Source: Hansfordia pulvinata
Lineage: Eukaryota; Ascomycota; Sordariomycetes; Xylariales
DNA: 64,000 nt
Assembly (NCBI GenBank): GCA_006538405.1
Contig: BJKQ01000001.1
Coordinates: 3,038,001 to 3,102,000 of the forward strand
Direction of reading: 5' to 3'
A program made the translations under genes and the position numbers. The notes under the pieces are model-generated. The model saw only the letters and a program-made list of their open reading frames with translations. It was not told where the DNA came from and did no database searches. This document shows, piece by piece, positions 36,417-47,428 of the stretch (position 1 is the stretch's first letter; the number at the start of each line of letters is the position of its first letter).

Positions 36417-37227
36417 TCTCTGGGGCCAGACGAGGGTGACTGGGCTGGGAATCATCACTGCGCTAGACGCCGGCGGCACACGCCATCTATTGAATACACA
36501 GCGATTACATAATGTCTTTTTTTATTTTCATTTTTTGATCTGGCAACGCCGGGACACATCAGTATAGGACAACTACGTACCTCGAGGAGTGCCGGAGTAG
36601 GAGGGAATAGACGGGAGGGCCCGGCGCGGTCCATGTTGGTCTTGGTTGGATTTTGCGGTGACGGCGGCAGAGTTCAAATCGATTTACTGGATTTATTGCC
36701 TGTTTGTTTTGGGTACGCGACCCACGGGCGGCGCTGGGCTGTCTTTGTAGATGAGGTACCTGTCATATATGTCGGATATTTGGGTACCTACCTTGCTTAC
36801 CTACGGTGTTAATGGATGCATCAGTGTGCGAGCGCTCGTACTCCACATTCATCAATCCACTGCCTTTGGTGCAGTGCAACCTCGCCAACAGACAGACGGA
36901 CAGACGCTCAGATACACAGACTGGGGCAGCGCCCGACGTCATCTCCCCTCCACCTCCCATCGCCGGTAGACGGCCGCCCTCCAACTTCGCGACGGCAGAC
37001 GAATACGGCCACGACTCAGCGAGACGCGCATCACGTCAGGTACTTGGGCAATAGGAAGAGGAATTCACAGCTGCTTTGACTGGTATCGCGGACCGGCACA
37101 ACTTCCAGGCACTTGATCTCACCCACACGCACGCCAGCCCCTCCACGCACCGAAGCCTGTCATACCCGTGCTTTCGGGCCCCTCCACTGCCCCGCGGCGC
37201 ATCCCACGAAATCGAATACCATATCTG

Positions 37228-37259
<32 letters not shown>

Positions 37260-37309
37260 TCTCTCTCTCTCTCAGGAAAAGAAACTAGAGTCGTCATCAA
37301 CAAGCAGCC
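36417..37309. other. Intergenic region, DUF202 gene to helicase gene
   Basis: 893 bp without a supported gene. It starts with an AT-richer likely 3' region (36490-36540), has GACA-type repeats near 36889-36910, and ends in a 50-bp CT tract (37224-37273) followed by CTCAG 36 bases before the helicase ATG. The CT tract plus CAG could be the end of a 5' leader intron. Confidence 0.55.
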
Positions 37310-40280
37310 ATGTCCAAGGCGCCGCAGCCGGTCGACGTCCCCGCCTTCGCGGCCACGCAGCTGGCCCTGCTGGACCGCGAGCTGCAGAGCGAGCTGCAGG
37401 AGACGGCGGGGCTGGTGGCCGGCTCGAGCCCCGCGGCCCTGCAGCGCGGCGGCCTGGCCATCACCAACCTGACCGTTGGCTCGCGGCGCACCGGCATGGG
37501 CGGGCGCACCGTCCTGGAGCTGGGGCCCGACCCGGCCACGGGAGGGCCGGAGCTGCCCGAGCACGGCGTCCGCGTCGGCGACATCGTCCTCGTCGCCGAG
37601 CAGCCGGCCGGCAGCGCGCGCAGGCGGGAGATCAAGGACCTGGAGCGCAAGGGCGCCAGGGGGGTCGTCACTAAGACGCGCCGGGAGTCGGTCGCCGTCG
37701 CGCTGGACGACAAGGACAGGGACAAGGACAAGGCCGACGAAGGCGGCGCCGCCGCCGCCGCGCTCTGGTCCGGCCGCGTGTGGCTCGTCAAGCTCGCCGA
37801 CGAGGTGACGCACCGCCGCATGAGCCAGACCATGGCGCGCCTTCAGAAGATGGGCGAGGCCGAGTACTCGGCGTTCGTCCGCGTCCTGTTCGGCTTGTCG
37901 TCGCCCTCGCCCGTGCCGGCGCCGGCGGGGGACGTGGAGTGGATCGACCCGACGCTGAACGACAGCCAGAAGGACGCCATCCGCTTCGCGCTGGCGTCGC
38001 GCGAGATTGCCCTGATACACGGGCCTCCGGGGGTCAGTGTCTTTCTTCCCCCCCATCCCTCTAATCAACCCCCCGTACCGGGTTTACCGGCGAAAGGACC
38101 ATAACTTCACTCTGAGATATCTCACGCGCTTTGACTGACAGTAAGGAAACACCTTCGCAGACCGGCAAGACGCACACGCTGATCGAGCTGATCCTGCAGA
38201 TGGCCCGGCAGGGCCTGCGGATCCTCGTGTGCGGGCCCTCGAACATCTCGGTCGACAACATCGTGGAGCGGCTGGCGCCGCACAAGCACGTGCCGATCCT
38301 GCGGCTCGGGCACCCGGCGCGGCTGCTGCCGTCGGTGGTGAGCCACTCGCTGGACGTGCTGACGCAGACGTCCGAGGCGGGCCTGATCGTCAGGGGGGTG
38401 CGGGCGGAGATGGACGCCAAGCAGGCGTCGGTCAGGAAGACGAGGAGCGGGCGGGAGCGCCGGGCCGTCTACGCGGACCTGAGGGAGCTGCGCCGGGAGT
38501 ACCGCGAGCGCGAGCGGCGGTGCGTCGGCACGCTCGTCGGGTCCAGCAAGGTCGTCCTGGCCACCCTGCACGGCGCGGGGGGCCACCAGCTGCGCGACGA
38601 GCGCTTCGACGTCGTCGTCATCGACGAGGCCAGCCAGGCCCTCGAGGCCCAGTGCTGGGTGCCCCTGCTGGCCGCCAGCAAGGCCGTCTGCGCCGGCGAC
38701 CACCTGCAGCTGCCGCCGACCATCAAGTCGGTCAACTCGTCCTCCTCCAAGGCCAAGACCGAGCTCGCCCCGGTAGTCAAGCCCGACAAGGACGACGACG
38801 GCGGCGCGGCGAGCCAGGGCCCGGGCCCGGGCCCCAGCGTGATCAAGGGCATGAGCCTCGAGACGACCCTCTTCGACCGCATGCTCTCCCTGCACGGCGC
38901 GTCCGTCAAGCGCATGCTGACCACGCAGTACCGCATGCACGAGCGGATCATGCGCTTCCCCTCGGACGAGCTGTACGAGGGAGAGCTGGTCGCGGCGGGC
39001 GCCGTCGGGGCGCGCCTGCTGAGGGACCTGCCGTACGAGGTCCGCGACACCGAGGACACGAGCGAGCCCGTCATCTTCATCGACACGCAGGGCGGCGACT
39101 ACCCGGAGAAGAACGAGGAGGAGGAGGACGAGAGTAGCCAACAAGACGACGGCAAGAAGAAGAAGAAGGTCAGCAGCATCCGCTCGCTGCTCGGCGAGAG
39201 CAAGAGCAACGACATGGAGGCCGCGCTGGTCAGGCAGCACGTCCAGAAGCTGTGCGACGCCGGCGTCCGGCCCGAGGACATTGCCGTCGTGACACCGTAC
39301 AATGCGCAGGTGAGCTTTTCTTTTTTTTCTCCTCTTTCGAGCTACGGGGCTTTATCCTCTTCTCCTTTTCTTTAGTTCTGTCCAGCTGTCTTGTGTTAGT
39401 CAGCCCTGGACATTCCCTCCGTGTCTGTATTTAGCGGTGTGAAGACGGTGAGAGGGGAAAAAAAAGGGGGGATGCTACATATGCAAGGCGTCTACTCGTA
39501 CTACCTAAACAAGGGCTGGCTGACCCGTGCTGTGCAGCTCGCGCTTCTGGCGCCCCTCAAGGAGGCGTTCGCAGGGATCGAGCTGGGGTCCGTGGACGGG
39601 TTCCAGGGCCGCGAGAAGGAGGCCGTCGTCGTCAGCCTGGTGCGAAGCAACCCGGACGGCGAGGTGGGCTTCCTGGGCGAGAAGCGTCGCCTGAACGGTG
39701 AGTACCAACCAGTCTTTACCCTTACCTCTCTCGTATCTGAGGAACCGATCCCCCCTCGTCTTCCCCCCCCCTGCTGGGGGCTCTATACCCACCTTCCTGT
39801 TCCTGACTGCGCGGGATCGGGGGACGTGCGCGAGACGCATCAAGTTAATGCAGCATCAAAGTGGCCATGACCCGGCCTAAACGGTCTCTGGTGGTCATTG
39901 GGGACTCTGACACGGTCAAGAGGTGAGTTTTTATTTCTTTTCTCTTCTCGAATCCTTACCAAACAAGCTCTGTCCCAGTCTCCCGACCTGCCTCATCCGT
40001 GTTTCTCTCTCTCTCTATTATTAGCCCTGGCCAATGGCTTTGTACGCGCCGCTGTCTGCGCGGAGAGCCAGGCCAGAACCCTCCCCCCCCCCCCCGCCCC
40101 GCCGCGCGCTCGCAACTGCTTTTCTTTCGTCTTTGATATTTTAGTTTCTCATATCTTCACACTATCTGACACGTTATATTTCCCTGGGGAAGGGGGAGCA
40201 AGTTCCTGGCCAACTGGATGGCGTGGCTGGAGGACAATGCCGACCTGCGCTATCCCGACCCGGCCTCGCTTGCGACGTGA
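37310..40280 (+). CDS. hcs1: Hcs1/SMUBP2-type SF1B DNA helicase (DNA helicase A)
   Basis: A 5'-3' superfamily-1B (Upf1-like) helicase; the yeast Hcs1 orthologue associates with DNA polymerase alpha. Five exons: 37310-38032, 38161-39309, 39538-39697, 39862-39922 and 40193-40280, giving 726 aa, slightly above yeast Hcs1. Walker A GPPG|TGKT (about 238-245) is split exactly by intron 1. Further motifs: [14 protein letters not shown] (about 390, motif II), [10 protein letters not shown] (motif III), [13 protein letters not shown] (about 494, motif IV), [20 protein letters not shown] (motif V) and [19 protein letters not shown] (motif VI, across intron 3). The N-terminal third is the SMUBP2-like oligonucleotide-binding region. 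Inserts rich in Ser/Asp/Gly (about 430-465) and acidic-lysine (about 555-580) are lineage extras. Intron donors are GTCAGT, GTGAGC, GTGAGT and GTGAGT. Intron 2 (39310-39537) carries one TACTCGTA. Reading frame is intact throughout. Confidence 0.93.
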
Positions 40281-40892
40281 AGAGGGCAGCCGCGCCGGGT
40301 GACGGACGATAGGACAGGACAAGACAGGGAAGGGCCGCGGGGGGGTTCGCGGACGAGCGATACGAGGACCTATAACACACCTGCCCTGACCGGAGATCAA
40401 CGTGGGCTTCTTCTAGCCAGGCGAGAGGGGGGGGTAAGGGTAAAGGCCTGCGCGGCCTGCGAGGAGGGGGGCTGTTACAAAAGCAGGGGTCGTCGCAGAG
40501 ATTCCTTCTCTAGCCCCTCCCCCGGAGCCCCAGATAGTCAGTCAGCCAGCTGTGCACATGTTGCATAGCCAACCGCGTGAGTCTGTTTGTGCTTGCGCGG
40601 GCTGTCGATTGAGTCCGTGAGCCCGTCGGCTGATGCTATCTTGCCGCGCGAAGGCAGTTGGGGGAAGGACGGGGGTGTTCGTCATCCAGTTGGAGCTGGT
40701 CGGCTAGATCCCTGGCGATGGAAACATGGGGGGAAGAGGGGGTAAAGAGCGCGTCCGGGGGGTAGAGAGGACGCATAGGGAGTATACCAGTTGGTCGTCA
40801 CCTATCATCTCCTCCGCCGCTTACCCCCATGCAGCCGACTGCTCTTCCAGAGTGTTTCGCCCGCGTTCGACGAGAGCAAATGATTACTCAGA

Positions 40893-40894
<2 letters not shown>

Positions 40895-40930
<36 letters not shown>
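40895..40930. repeat. (GA)n microsatellite, 36 bp
   Basis: About eighteen GA units in noncoding DNA, 100 bp before a G23 run. Confidence 0.95.
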
Positions 40931-40935
<5 letters not shown>

Positions 40936-41028
40936 CAGAGGGAGCAGACAGACATCTCGACCTGTTGGCACATTGCAAGAGCTCCTGTTTCGGAGCCGAT
41001 CTGCATTCCCAAGAATCGAAGGCCGGCC

Positions 41029-41051
41029 GGGGGGGGGGGGGGGGGGGGGGG
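41029..41051. repeat. Poly(G) tract, 23 bp
   Basis: The longest G or C homopolymer in the window, in noncoding DNA between two GA/CT microsatellites. Confidence 0.93.
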
Positions 41052-41128
41052 TACGCTGGATATTTGGCGATTCGCCCCTTCTCTCTCGTCGATGGATAGA
41101 CCGGCCCGAACGGAATTCCCGCACTCCT

Positions 41129-41159
<31 letters not shown>

Positions 41160-41850
41160 CGCTTTCCGCGCAAAACAAGGCGGGCGGCAGGCCGGGGAAG
41201 GGTAAGGGATCTGCGTGCTGCCCGCCGTTCGGCCTGCATGTCTATGCCCGCAGACGGAGAGCCTGTGGGGTACGACGTGGAGTTCTGCAAAAAGCGTGCC
41301 GCGCGCGGGCATCCTTGCGGGTGGGTGTAAGTCGGGTACTCGAATCGGGGCTTCAGGCGCGGGCATCGTCCGCGGCGGGGCCTCGTTCCTTATTAAAAAA
41401 AAAAAAAAAACACCGCGCGGCTGCAAGAGGCTTATTGATTACGATATCATAATAATCAGCAGAGCCTGCCTGTCTCGCTTTCGCTCCCCGCTGCCTATCC
41501 CGTCTTGATACTGTTTACCAACTGCGTCTGTGTACAAGTATTCGGGCGGGAAAAGAGGCTAATAAGAAGAAGAAAAGCCTCTGGTGATGCATGTGGTACT
41601 CGTAGTACCCGTATAGCTAAGAAAAGGCGTTCAGAGACAAAAGACACGTACGCACGAGTACGGACGAGGCGCGACGCGATGTGCCTTCTCTCCGCTTGAC
41701 GCCTCCATGCGGGAGGTTTCTCGACAGACTGCGACACCAGCCGTCTCTTGGCTTCACCAAGTTGGATACCTGTGTCTCCACGTGCTCGCCTCTTTCCACC
41801 ACTGCGAAACGCCCGAGCCTGCGAGCTCCTTACGTCTATGATGGCTCTCT

Positions 41851-41866
41851 GGGGGGGGGGGGGGGG
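41851..41866. repeat. Poly(G) tract, 16 bp
   Basis: An uninterrupted G run in noncoding DNA. Confidence 0.92.
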
Positions 41867-42861
41867 TGGTTGCTTGCAAGGGGTGGACCGGCGAGGGCGA
41901 GGGAGAGTCGTCGTGCTCGAGCCTGACGATGCGCCCTCATCTCTCCGCTGCCGCCCACCCACAAACAGACGGAGGGAAGAGACGCGAGGCGAGGATCATG
42001 GTCTCGAGATTGGCTTCGACAGGGGTCCGCAATCCTTTCCTGCGAGTCATCCGTCCGGTCCATCACCCATCACCACCTGCCCGCCGCCGCAACCGATTTT
42101 CTTCATCTCGAAATGCCGCCCGCCGATCACAGGCCCAACGTCGAGGCCCTGCCCGCCCGCAGTGTAACCCCCCCTCCCCCTGGCTGGGCACGAGCACATT
42201 TCCATCACCTTGCCTGCGACCACGATCGGTGACGGATGTGATTGTTGCCGATGTACGAGCACTCCCGGTGCCCGCCTCTGCACTCATAGCCCCCCCCCTC
42301 CACAAGCATCCAGCATCATCTCCCTACCCCATTCACACCCTGCGCGAGCCGACGTCGCATCGTCGGTGGGCTCCGGCCCCCAAATAGGCCCCGGATGGGC
42401 AGCCTGGGCCTGCACCTCTATCCATTCATCGCCTCCTCCCGAATCGCCCACCCGGCGGGAGTCTTTGTGTGTACTCGTTCGTGGTCGTGGGTGGGACCAC
42501 CCGTTTTTAGCAACTTGTCGATGAGATGAGAGAGCAAACAAGAGAAACGAGCTACCGAGAGCCTCCATCCCACCCCACCCCGCAGAGCGAGCTATTGCGT
42601 GCCCGACGCGCGGATCCAAGGGGCGGCGCACTCACCACCACTCTCTTTGTGTGCGGAGTACTCGTTCGCTTATATGGGGCTTCTGGGCTCGTGGGGTGCG
42701 ACTACCCGTCATGTGCGGGCAGTTATACTCGTCAGGACACCTCTGCTCGCACTACGAGTTTGATAACAGGGCGTCTTTCTTGCCGGCGATGATTGACGCG
42801 AGACATGGGCCCTCTCCCCTCCCAGCTGTGTGCCACTTTTTCCCTCTTCCAGCCGTTGCTT

Positions 42862-42878
42862 GGGGGGGGGGGGGGGGG
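42862..42878. repeat. Poly(G) tract, 17 bp
   Basis: An uninterrupted G run, about 80 bp before a 14-bp motif palindrome at 42961. Confidence 0.92.
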
Positions 42879-42960
42879 ACTACATGTATTTTAGCTGATT
42901 AGCACGAGTGGGAGTATCCAACTAATACCCGTGCTTATCACCGTACCTAGCTTTGGCTTC

Positions 42961-42974
42961 TACTCGTACGAGTA
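42961..42974. promoter_or_regulatory. Perfect 14-bp palindrome of two overlapping motifs, opposite order
   Basis: TACTCGTACGAGTA is self-complementary. It joins TACTCGTA (42961) and TACGAGTA (42967), the reverse arrangement of the palindrome at 13318-13331. A protein-binding role is inference. Confidence 0.4.
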
Positions 42975-45410
42975 GTCGTGCGATTGCTCGTTTCTTCTTC
43001 GCGGGCAGTGGCAATGGGAGCAGATGGACGACCCTCTTCAGGCGCTCGCTTGGCGGTCGTGGGAGGTGTTGACCACAAGCTCGGTCTGATCGCGCGGCCT
43101 GCCGCGCCGCGCACTGTCCCAGACACAGACAGGCGAGGGGCTGTCTGGGACATGTTTTTCACAACCCCAGCCGGGCTCGACTTTCTGCGTGCTATTCCCA
43201 GACTGTGTCTGATGCGCGCGTCCCCTCCTTCCCCTCGAGCCTTGATTTTTTTTTCAGCTTGCGCGGGCCGTGGTTCGCCCGAAGGGAATCGTGTACCAGA
43301 GGGGAAGAGAGCGATGGGATGGCTTGCTTTTCTGGTTGTTTCCTTTTTCAATTAGATAGCTCTTTGCTCTTTTAGGCCCGCTCCCCCCTGTTGTGTGTGT
43401 TGGGGGAATAACGGGCCGCAGCGCACCCGCGCCGCTCCCGCACCGATCCCGCAATGATGGGCAGTGACCCTGGACACATAATGGCTGTGTTGGTTTGTCG
43501 AACGAACGACTTGCAGACGCTTGTCAGGGTTCTGCGGGGACACACGACCGCCCTTGCGTGTGTGACCGGGTGAAGCATGTAAGTGAGTGAGATATTCGGT
43601 AGAGAGGCACCCCTTGGCGTCTGCGAACGGGCGCCAGGAAGGTTGCCAACCAGCCCTTGCTTGCAGGAGAGTTGGAGTAGGTCTCTTGATTACTGAAGGA
43701 TGCCGAGTCGCAAGCAACGCGCAAACACGCAGGAGAGTGTCATGGCCTGCCGCCCGTCCGGTCTGTCTGCTCGTATGGGCGGGCGATGTTATGCGTTTCG
43801 GATATTAAACACCCCTACTAGCGGCCAAATAGGCCGGGCCCAACCCCGTTCCATACCCTCCTCTTCGTCCCCTCCGATCCGCACACTGGCCGGTGACGTC
43901 CCGCAGCTCGGAGATGGGGCCCTGAACCAGTAATCGCCAGGTGGGCGGCAGGGGAACGACTGGAGGGGAGGAGGAGGGGGGGGAGGGAGAGGTTTTCGTA
44001 ACGGGGAAGCCTTTGGCAAGGCCCTTCTGCTCTTCTCTGTCCATGTCATTTCACTGCCGAGAGCCCCAGCTCCGATCCGGATCCGTGGCGACGGACGGCG
44101 GAATCGCCATGACCTGCTTGCTAATCAGTCAACCACCGCGGTCGAACGTGGGAGGGATGGGGACGTCGCAACCCTGATGGGAGGAGCTTACGAGTATCAG
44201 TGTTGCAGTCTCTTGGCCTGTCTCTCCATCTACCTGGGATCTGTCTGCAGGCCCGCAGGTTTTCCGAGACCAGATTGACTGGCCCTGGGCATCTCATTCC
44301 ACTGCCACGCGACGCCGACCAGATCGAGTCGCGCGCATGTTCTGTTCTGCAGGGCGAGCGAGGCGCGTCGCCTGGTCCGCGGCGTGTACTCGTACTCCCA
44401 CGCGTGTGTGTCTGAGAGCCCCAAAAGTATGCCCATGCACACGGCCCCTTCTTTGCAGCGTCTGAGTCACGCCACGCCCTCGCAAAAAACAGCCCGCGTC
44501 GTCCAGCAGCCACTCAGGAAGCGCGGGGGCAGAAAGGCCCTGGACTGGTTGGACGGCCGAGCATCGCAAGGTCGGTCTGCGCTTTGTGGTTGTGGACGGG
44601 GCGGCGACTGGACACGACGGTTCGAACGGACATCCTGCTGTTTCGTTGATACGCGTACACGCTGTGCCACCTGTATACTTGGGAACGGTCACCAATGGCA
44701 TGCCCAGCGTCCAGTACGACGGCGATGTGTACTCACATCCACAGATGCGCCCTGCTCAAGGGCGGGTTGGCTAGCTGGCTGGCTGGCCACCACTCGTGTG
44801 GGCGACGCATGCTCCGTACTCGTAGCCCACACATGCATCACTAGTCAACCCTGCCCTGGCAGCAGCATCATTCAGATGCCTGACGGAGCCGTCGGAAAGG
44901 GCCCCAGCTCCACCCGCCCTGGTAGCCTAACGGCTGCTAGGAGGCGGTAGTCTGGGATCGATCTGCTGCTAGCTGACTAGCACTCGTAGGCACGAGCGGG
45001 ATGGGTTCTTCTGCTACTCGTACTCTGAGCGGACGAACACACACACCTCTCTGTGCGGCTGGCCATCGGGGCTTGAAGGAACTTTGGTAGACAATAGTAG
45101 TTGTCGCCGGCGGCCCCGCGAAAGAGCCGGATATCGTTCCCATGGCTGCGGCCACGGCCACGCAACCGCGGCAGGAGCAGCAGCGACGGGCCATGGTCGT
45201 GTGGTGGCTGGCTGGCTCTGGATGAAACCCAAACTGCGGCCCAATCGACAGCGGGGACGCTGCCACTTGGTGATGATGCCTTGAAATCGCCACGATACTC
45301 GTATACTCCAGCAGTTCCGCACTCGCAGTCTGTTGTCCCTAATAGACGCCGCTACGTAAGTGGCAAGTCTTACGAGGGGGGGCCGCTCGCAGGGGTCGTT
45401 GTTGGCAGGG

Positions 45411-45478
45411 CTGGCTCGGGCTCGGGCTCAGGCTCAGGCTCGGGCTCGGGCTCGGGCTCAGGCTCAGGCCCAGGCTCA
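45411..45478. repeat. Hexanucleotide repeat GGCTCG/GGCTCA, about 11 units
   Basis: Units GGCTCG and GGCTCA alternate in blocks over about 68 bp, with one GGCCCA variant near the end. It creates an artefactual Gly-Ser frame. Confidence 0.92.
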
Positions 45479-46743
45479 AACTGCAGCAGGCCGCCGCCTC
45501 TTCTCATCAAACACGCATGGGGAAAGAGGCTCCTCTCCCGAGGGGGTACTCGTATGGCGGCTAGTCTCCACCGAGATTCCAATCTCCTGCCAGCCCGAGC
45601 GAGCATCGTATTTGCATTGATTTGCATACTCTTGGGCCCCGCCAGGCTTTTGCGGTTCCCGTGCGTCGGTTGGAGTCGCCGAAATGGAGGACTGCGTGTC
45701 TCGTTGGACTCGTAGGGGGCAGCTCTGTACTAATAAATCATCGTGGCAAGCAGGTCAGCCGTGTCCGCGATCTCTTGTAGTGATGAACTGGACGACTCTC
45801 CACTCGCGCGTCTGAGAAACTGCAACAAGCCCTCTGCTTCATGTGGACGGCATTGTGCAACGTGGCTCACCGTGAATGTCCTTGCCCATCTCGGGACGAC
45901 GCCTCATCTCGGCCTGCCACATAGACCGGGCCAGCGGGCGTCTGATGACCTCTGCGGCTCGCTCTGGTTTGCGCTGCATTGATAAATGATGAATCTTGGG
46001 CGTTTGGCCTCTGGGTGGCGAAGCCTTGGCCGACAGGTGGTCTGTCGTCATCCGGCTTTCATCTGCATTGATCGAGGACAACTGGAGGATGGGACGCCCA
46101 CGGCACTGGGGTACCTGACCTCACGAATTGGCACCCGTGTACTGGGGTACCTGTGCTTTCATGGGGCACACCATGTTCCCCAATGCCCTCCACTCCTCGC
46201 GTTCAATGATGGAGCGGTGCGCATGATGTACCACACATCCAATAATAGGTACATGTAGGTGGAGGTACCTATCAGGTGTAGGCGAATGGATGTCTTGAGC
46301 ACCGGCTGCCCACGAAGCTGGAAGTACTAGGTACGCAGACGTTCGCCTATCTTGCCCGCAAGCCCTCGTACGGCCCCGATACCTCGTCACTTAGAAATCT
46401 ACTATGCTAGCTGGAGGTGGTATGAGGTAGGTACATCCATGGATGTAGGTTGGCGTTTAGCGGCTCCCCAGCCCGCCCACTCTGCTCCAGCCGCACCCCC
46501 AGTGGCGTCCCCCGGTCGGCTCCAAACCCCTCCAAAGTCGCAGGCCGTTCCAACCAGGCTCCAAAGTTGGCGCCCACCACCATCGCGCTCTGCCTCGTGG
46601 CCGCACAACCCATGACCGCTCACGCCCGCCCAAGCCCACACCCTCATCCACGCCCCGTCAAGGCATTCTTCTCTTATCCCCCCCAGACGTGCGACAGATT
46701 GCGTGTTTCAATCGGCTGCCATCCATGTCCGCGGCTCCCAGCT

Positions 46744-46765
46744 CCCCCCCCCCCCCCCCCCCCCC
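46744..46765. repeat. Poly(C) tract, 22 bp
   Basis: An uninterrupted C run 680 bp upstream of the gene at 47429. Confidence 0.93.
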
Positions 46766-47226
46766 TAGCCAGCTCCGGGCCCCGCCGCCGCCGCCAGGTC
46801 GCTTCCATTGCCCACGAGTGATGCGCGGTACAGAGTAAGGTACTCGTGCTGGTGCCGCCGAGCGCATGGATGATGCGCTGGCCCTGGCGTCCTTCTATAC
46901 TCGTACGCCGCCTTTCTTCATGCCTCGCTTCCAGCCCGTCCGCCCTACGAGCACTCCCTCATCACTCGTACACGTCTTGACTTGGACCTATTAACTGGCT
47001 CAGACCCCGTCCTGTCTCTCTCTCTACCTCTGACTTGGCTCTGTTCCCGGCTCGTCGCCCTCCACCACCAGCGCCCTCGCTGCTGCCCCGTCGTCCGCGT
47101 CCGCCTTCGCCTGGCCCCGTCCCGCCACTTGCCCTCCACCGGCCTGCGGACGATGCGGCTCCTCGCTCGTCTTTTCCTTGCCACCGACTAGACCGACGCC
47201 TTTGTCTTTGTTCCCCTCCGGTGATC

Positions 47227-47403
47227 ATGTCCAGAGCCTTGCCCTCGCCCCAGCCCGTCCCTTCCCAGCTCTCTCTCCCCTCCCTCTCCCCTTCCCCGAC
47301 GCCTCACCTGCAAGCCCACGCCCTTCCCGTCGCCGTCGCCGCCGCCGCCGCCGCCTCCGCCACCACCGTTGCCTACCAAGCTGCTGCTCTCGCACCTTGT
47401 TGA
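47227..47403 (+). other. Possible upstream open reading frame, 58 codons
   Basis: An ATG at 47227 opens a Pro/Ala-rich frame ending at 47403, 25 bases before the main ATG at 47429. It lies in the pyrimidine-rich presumed 5' leader. If transcribed it could dampen translation of the downstream gene. No transcript start is visible, so this is a possibility only. Confidence 0.3.
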
Positions 47404-47428
47404 CGACGACGACGAAGACGACGACACT

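Larger units (their letters stand above)
40281..47428. other. Gene-poor region, 7.1 kb
   Basis: No gene could be supported on either strand. It resembles the 4-28 kb desert: ten exact TACGAGTA/TACTCGTA motifs start at 41597, 42961, 42967, 44189, 44387, 44817, 45015, 45296, 45547 and 46898. G or C tracts lie at 41029-41051 (23 bp), 41851-41866, 42862-42878 and 46744-46765, with GA at 40895-40930, CT at 41143-41159 and a hexamer repeat at 45411-45478. The last 400 bp are pyrimidine-rich and probably the leader of the gene at 47429. A 58-codon upstream frame lies at 47227-47403. Confidence 0.6.

Noticed and set aside
38122..39240. 372-codon minus-strand frame
   Set aside because: Antisense shadow of helicase exon 2.
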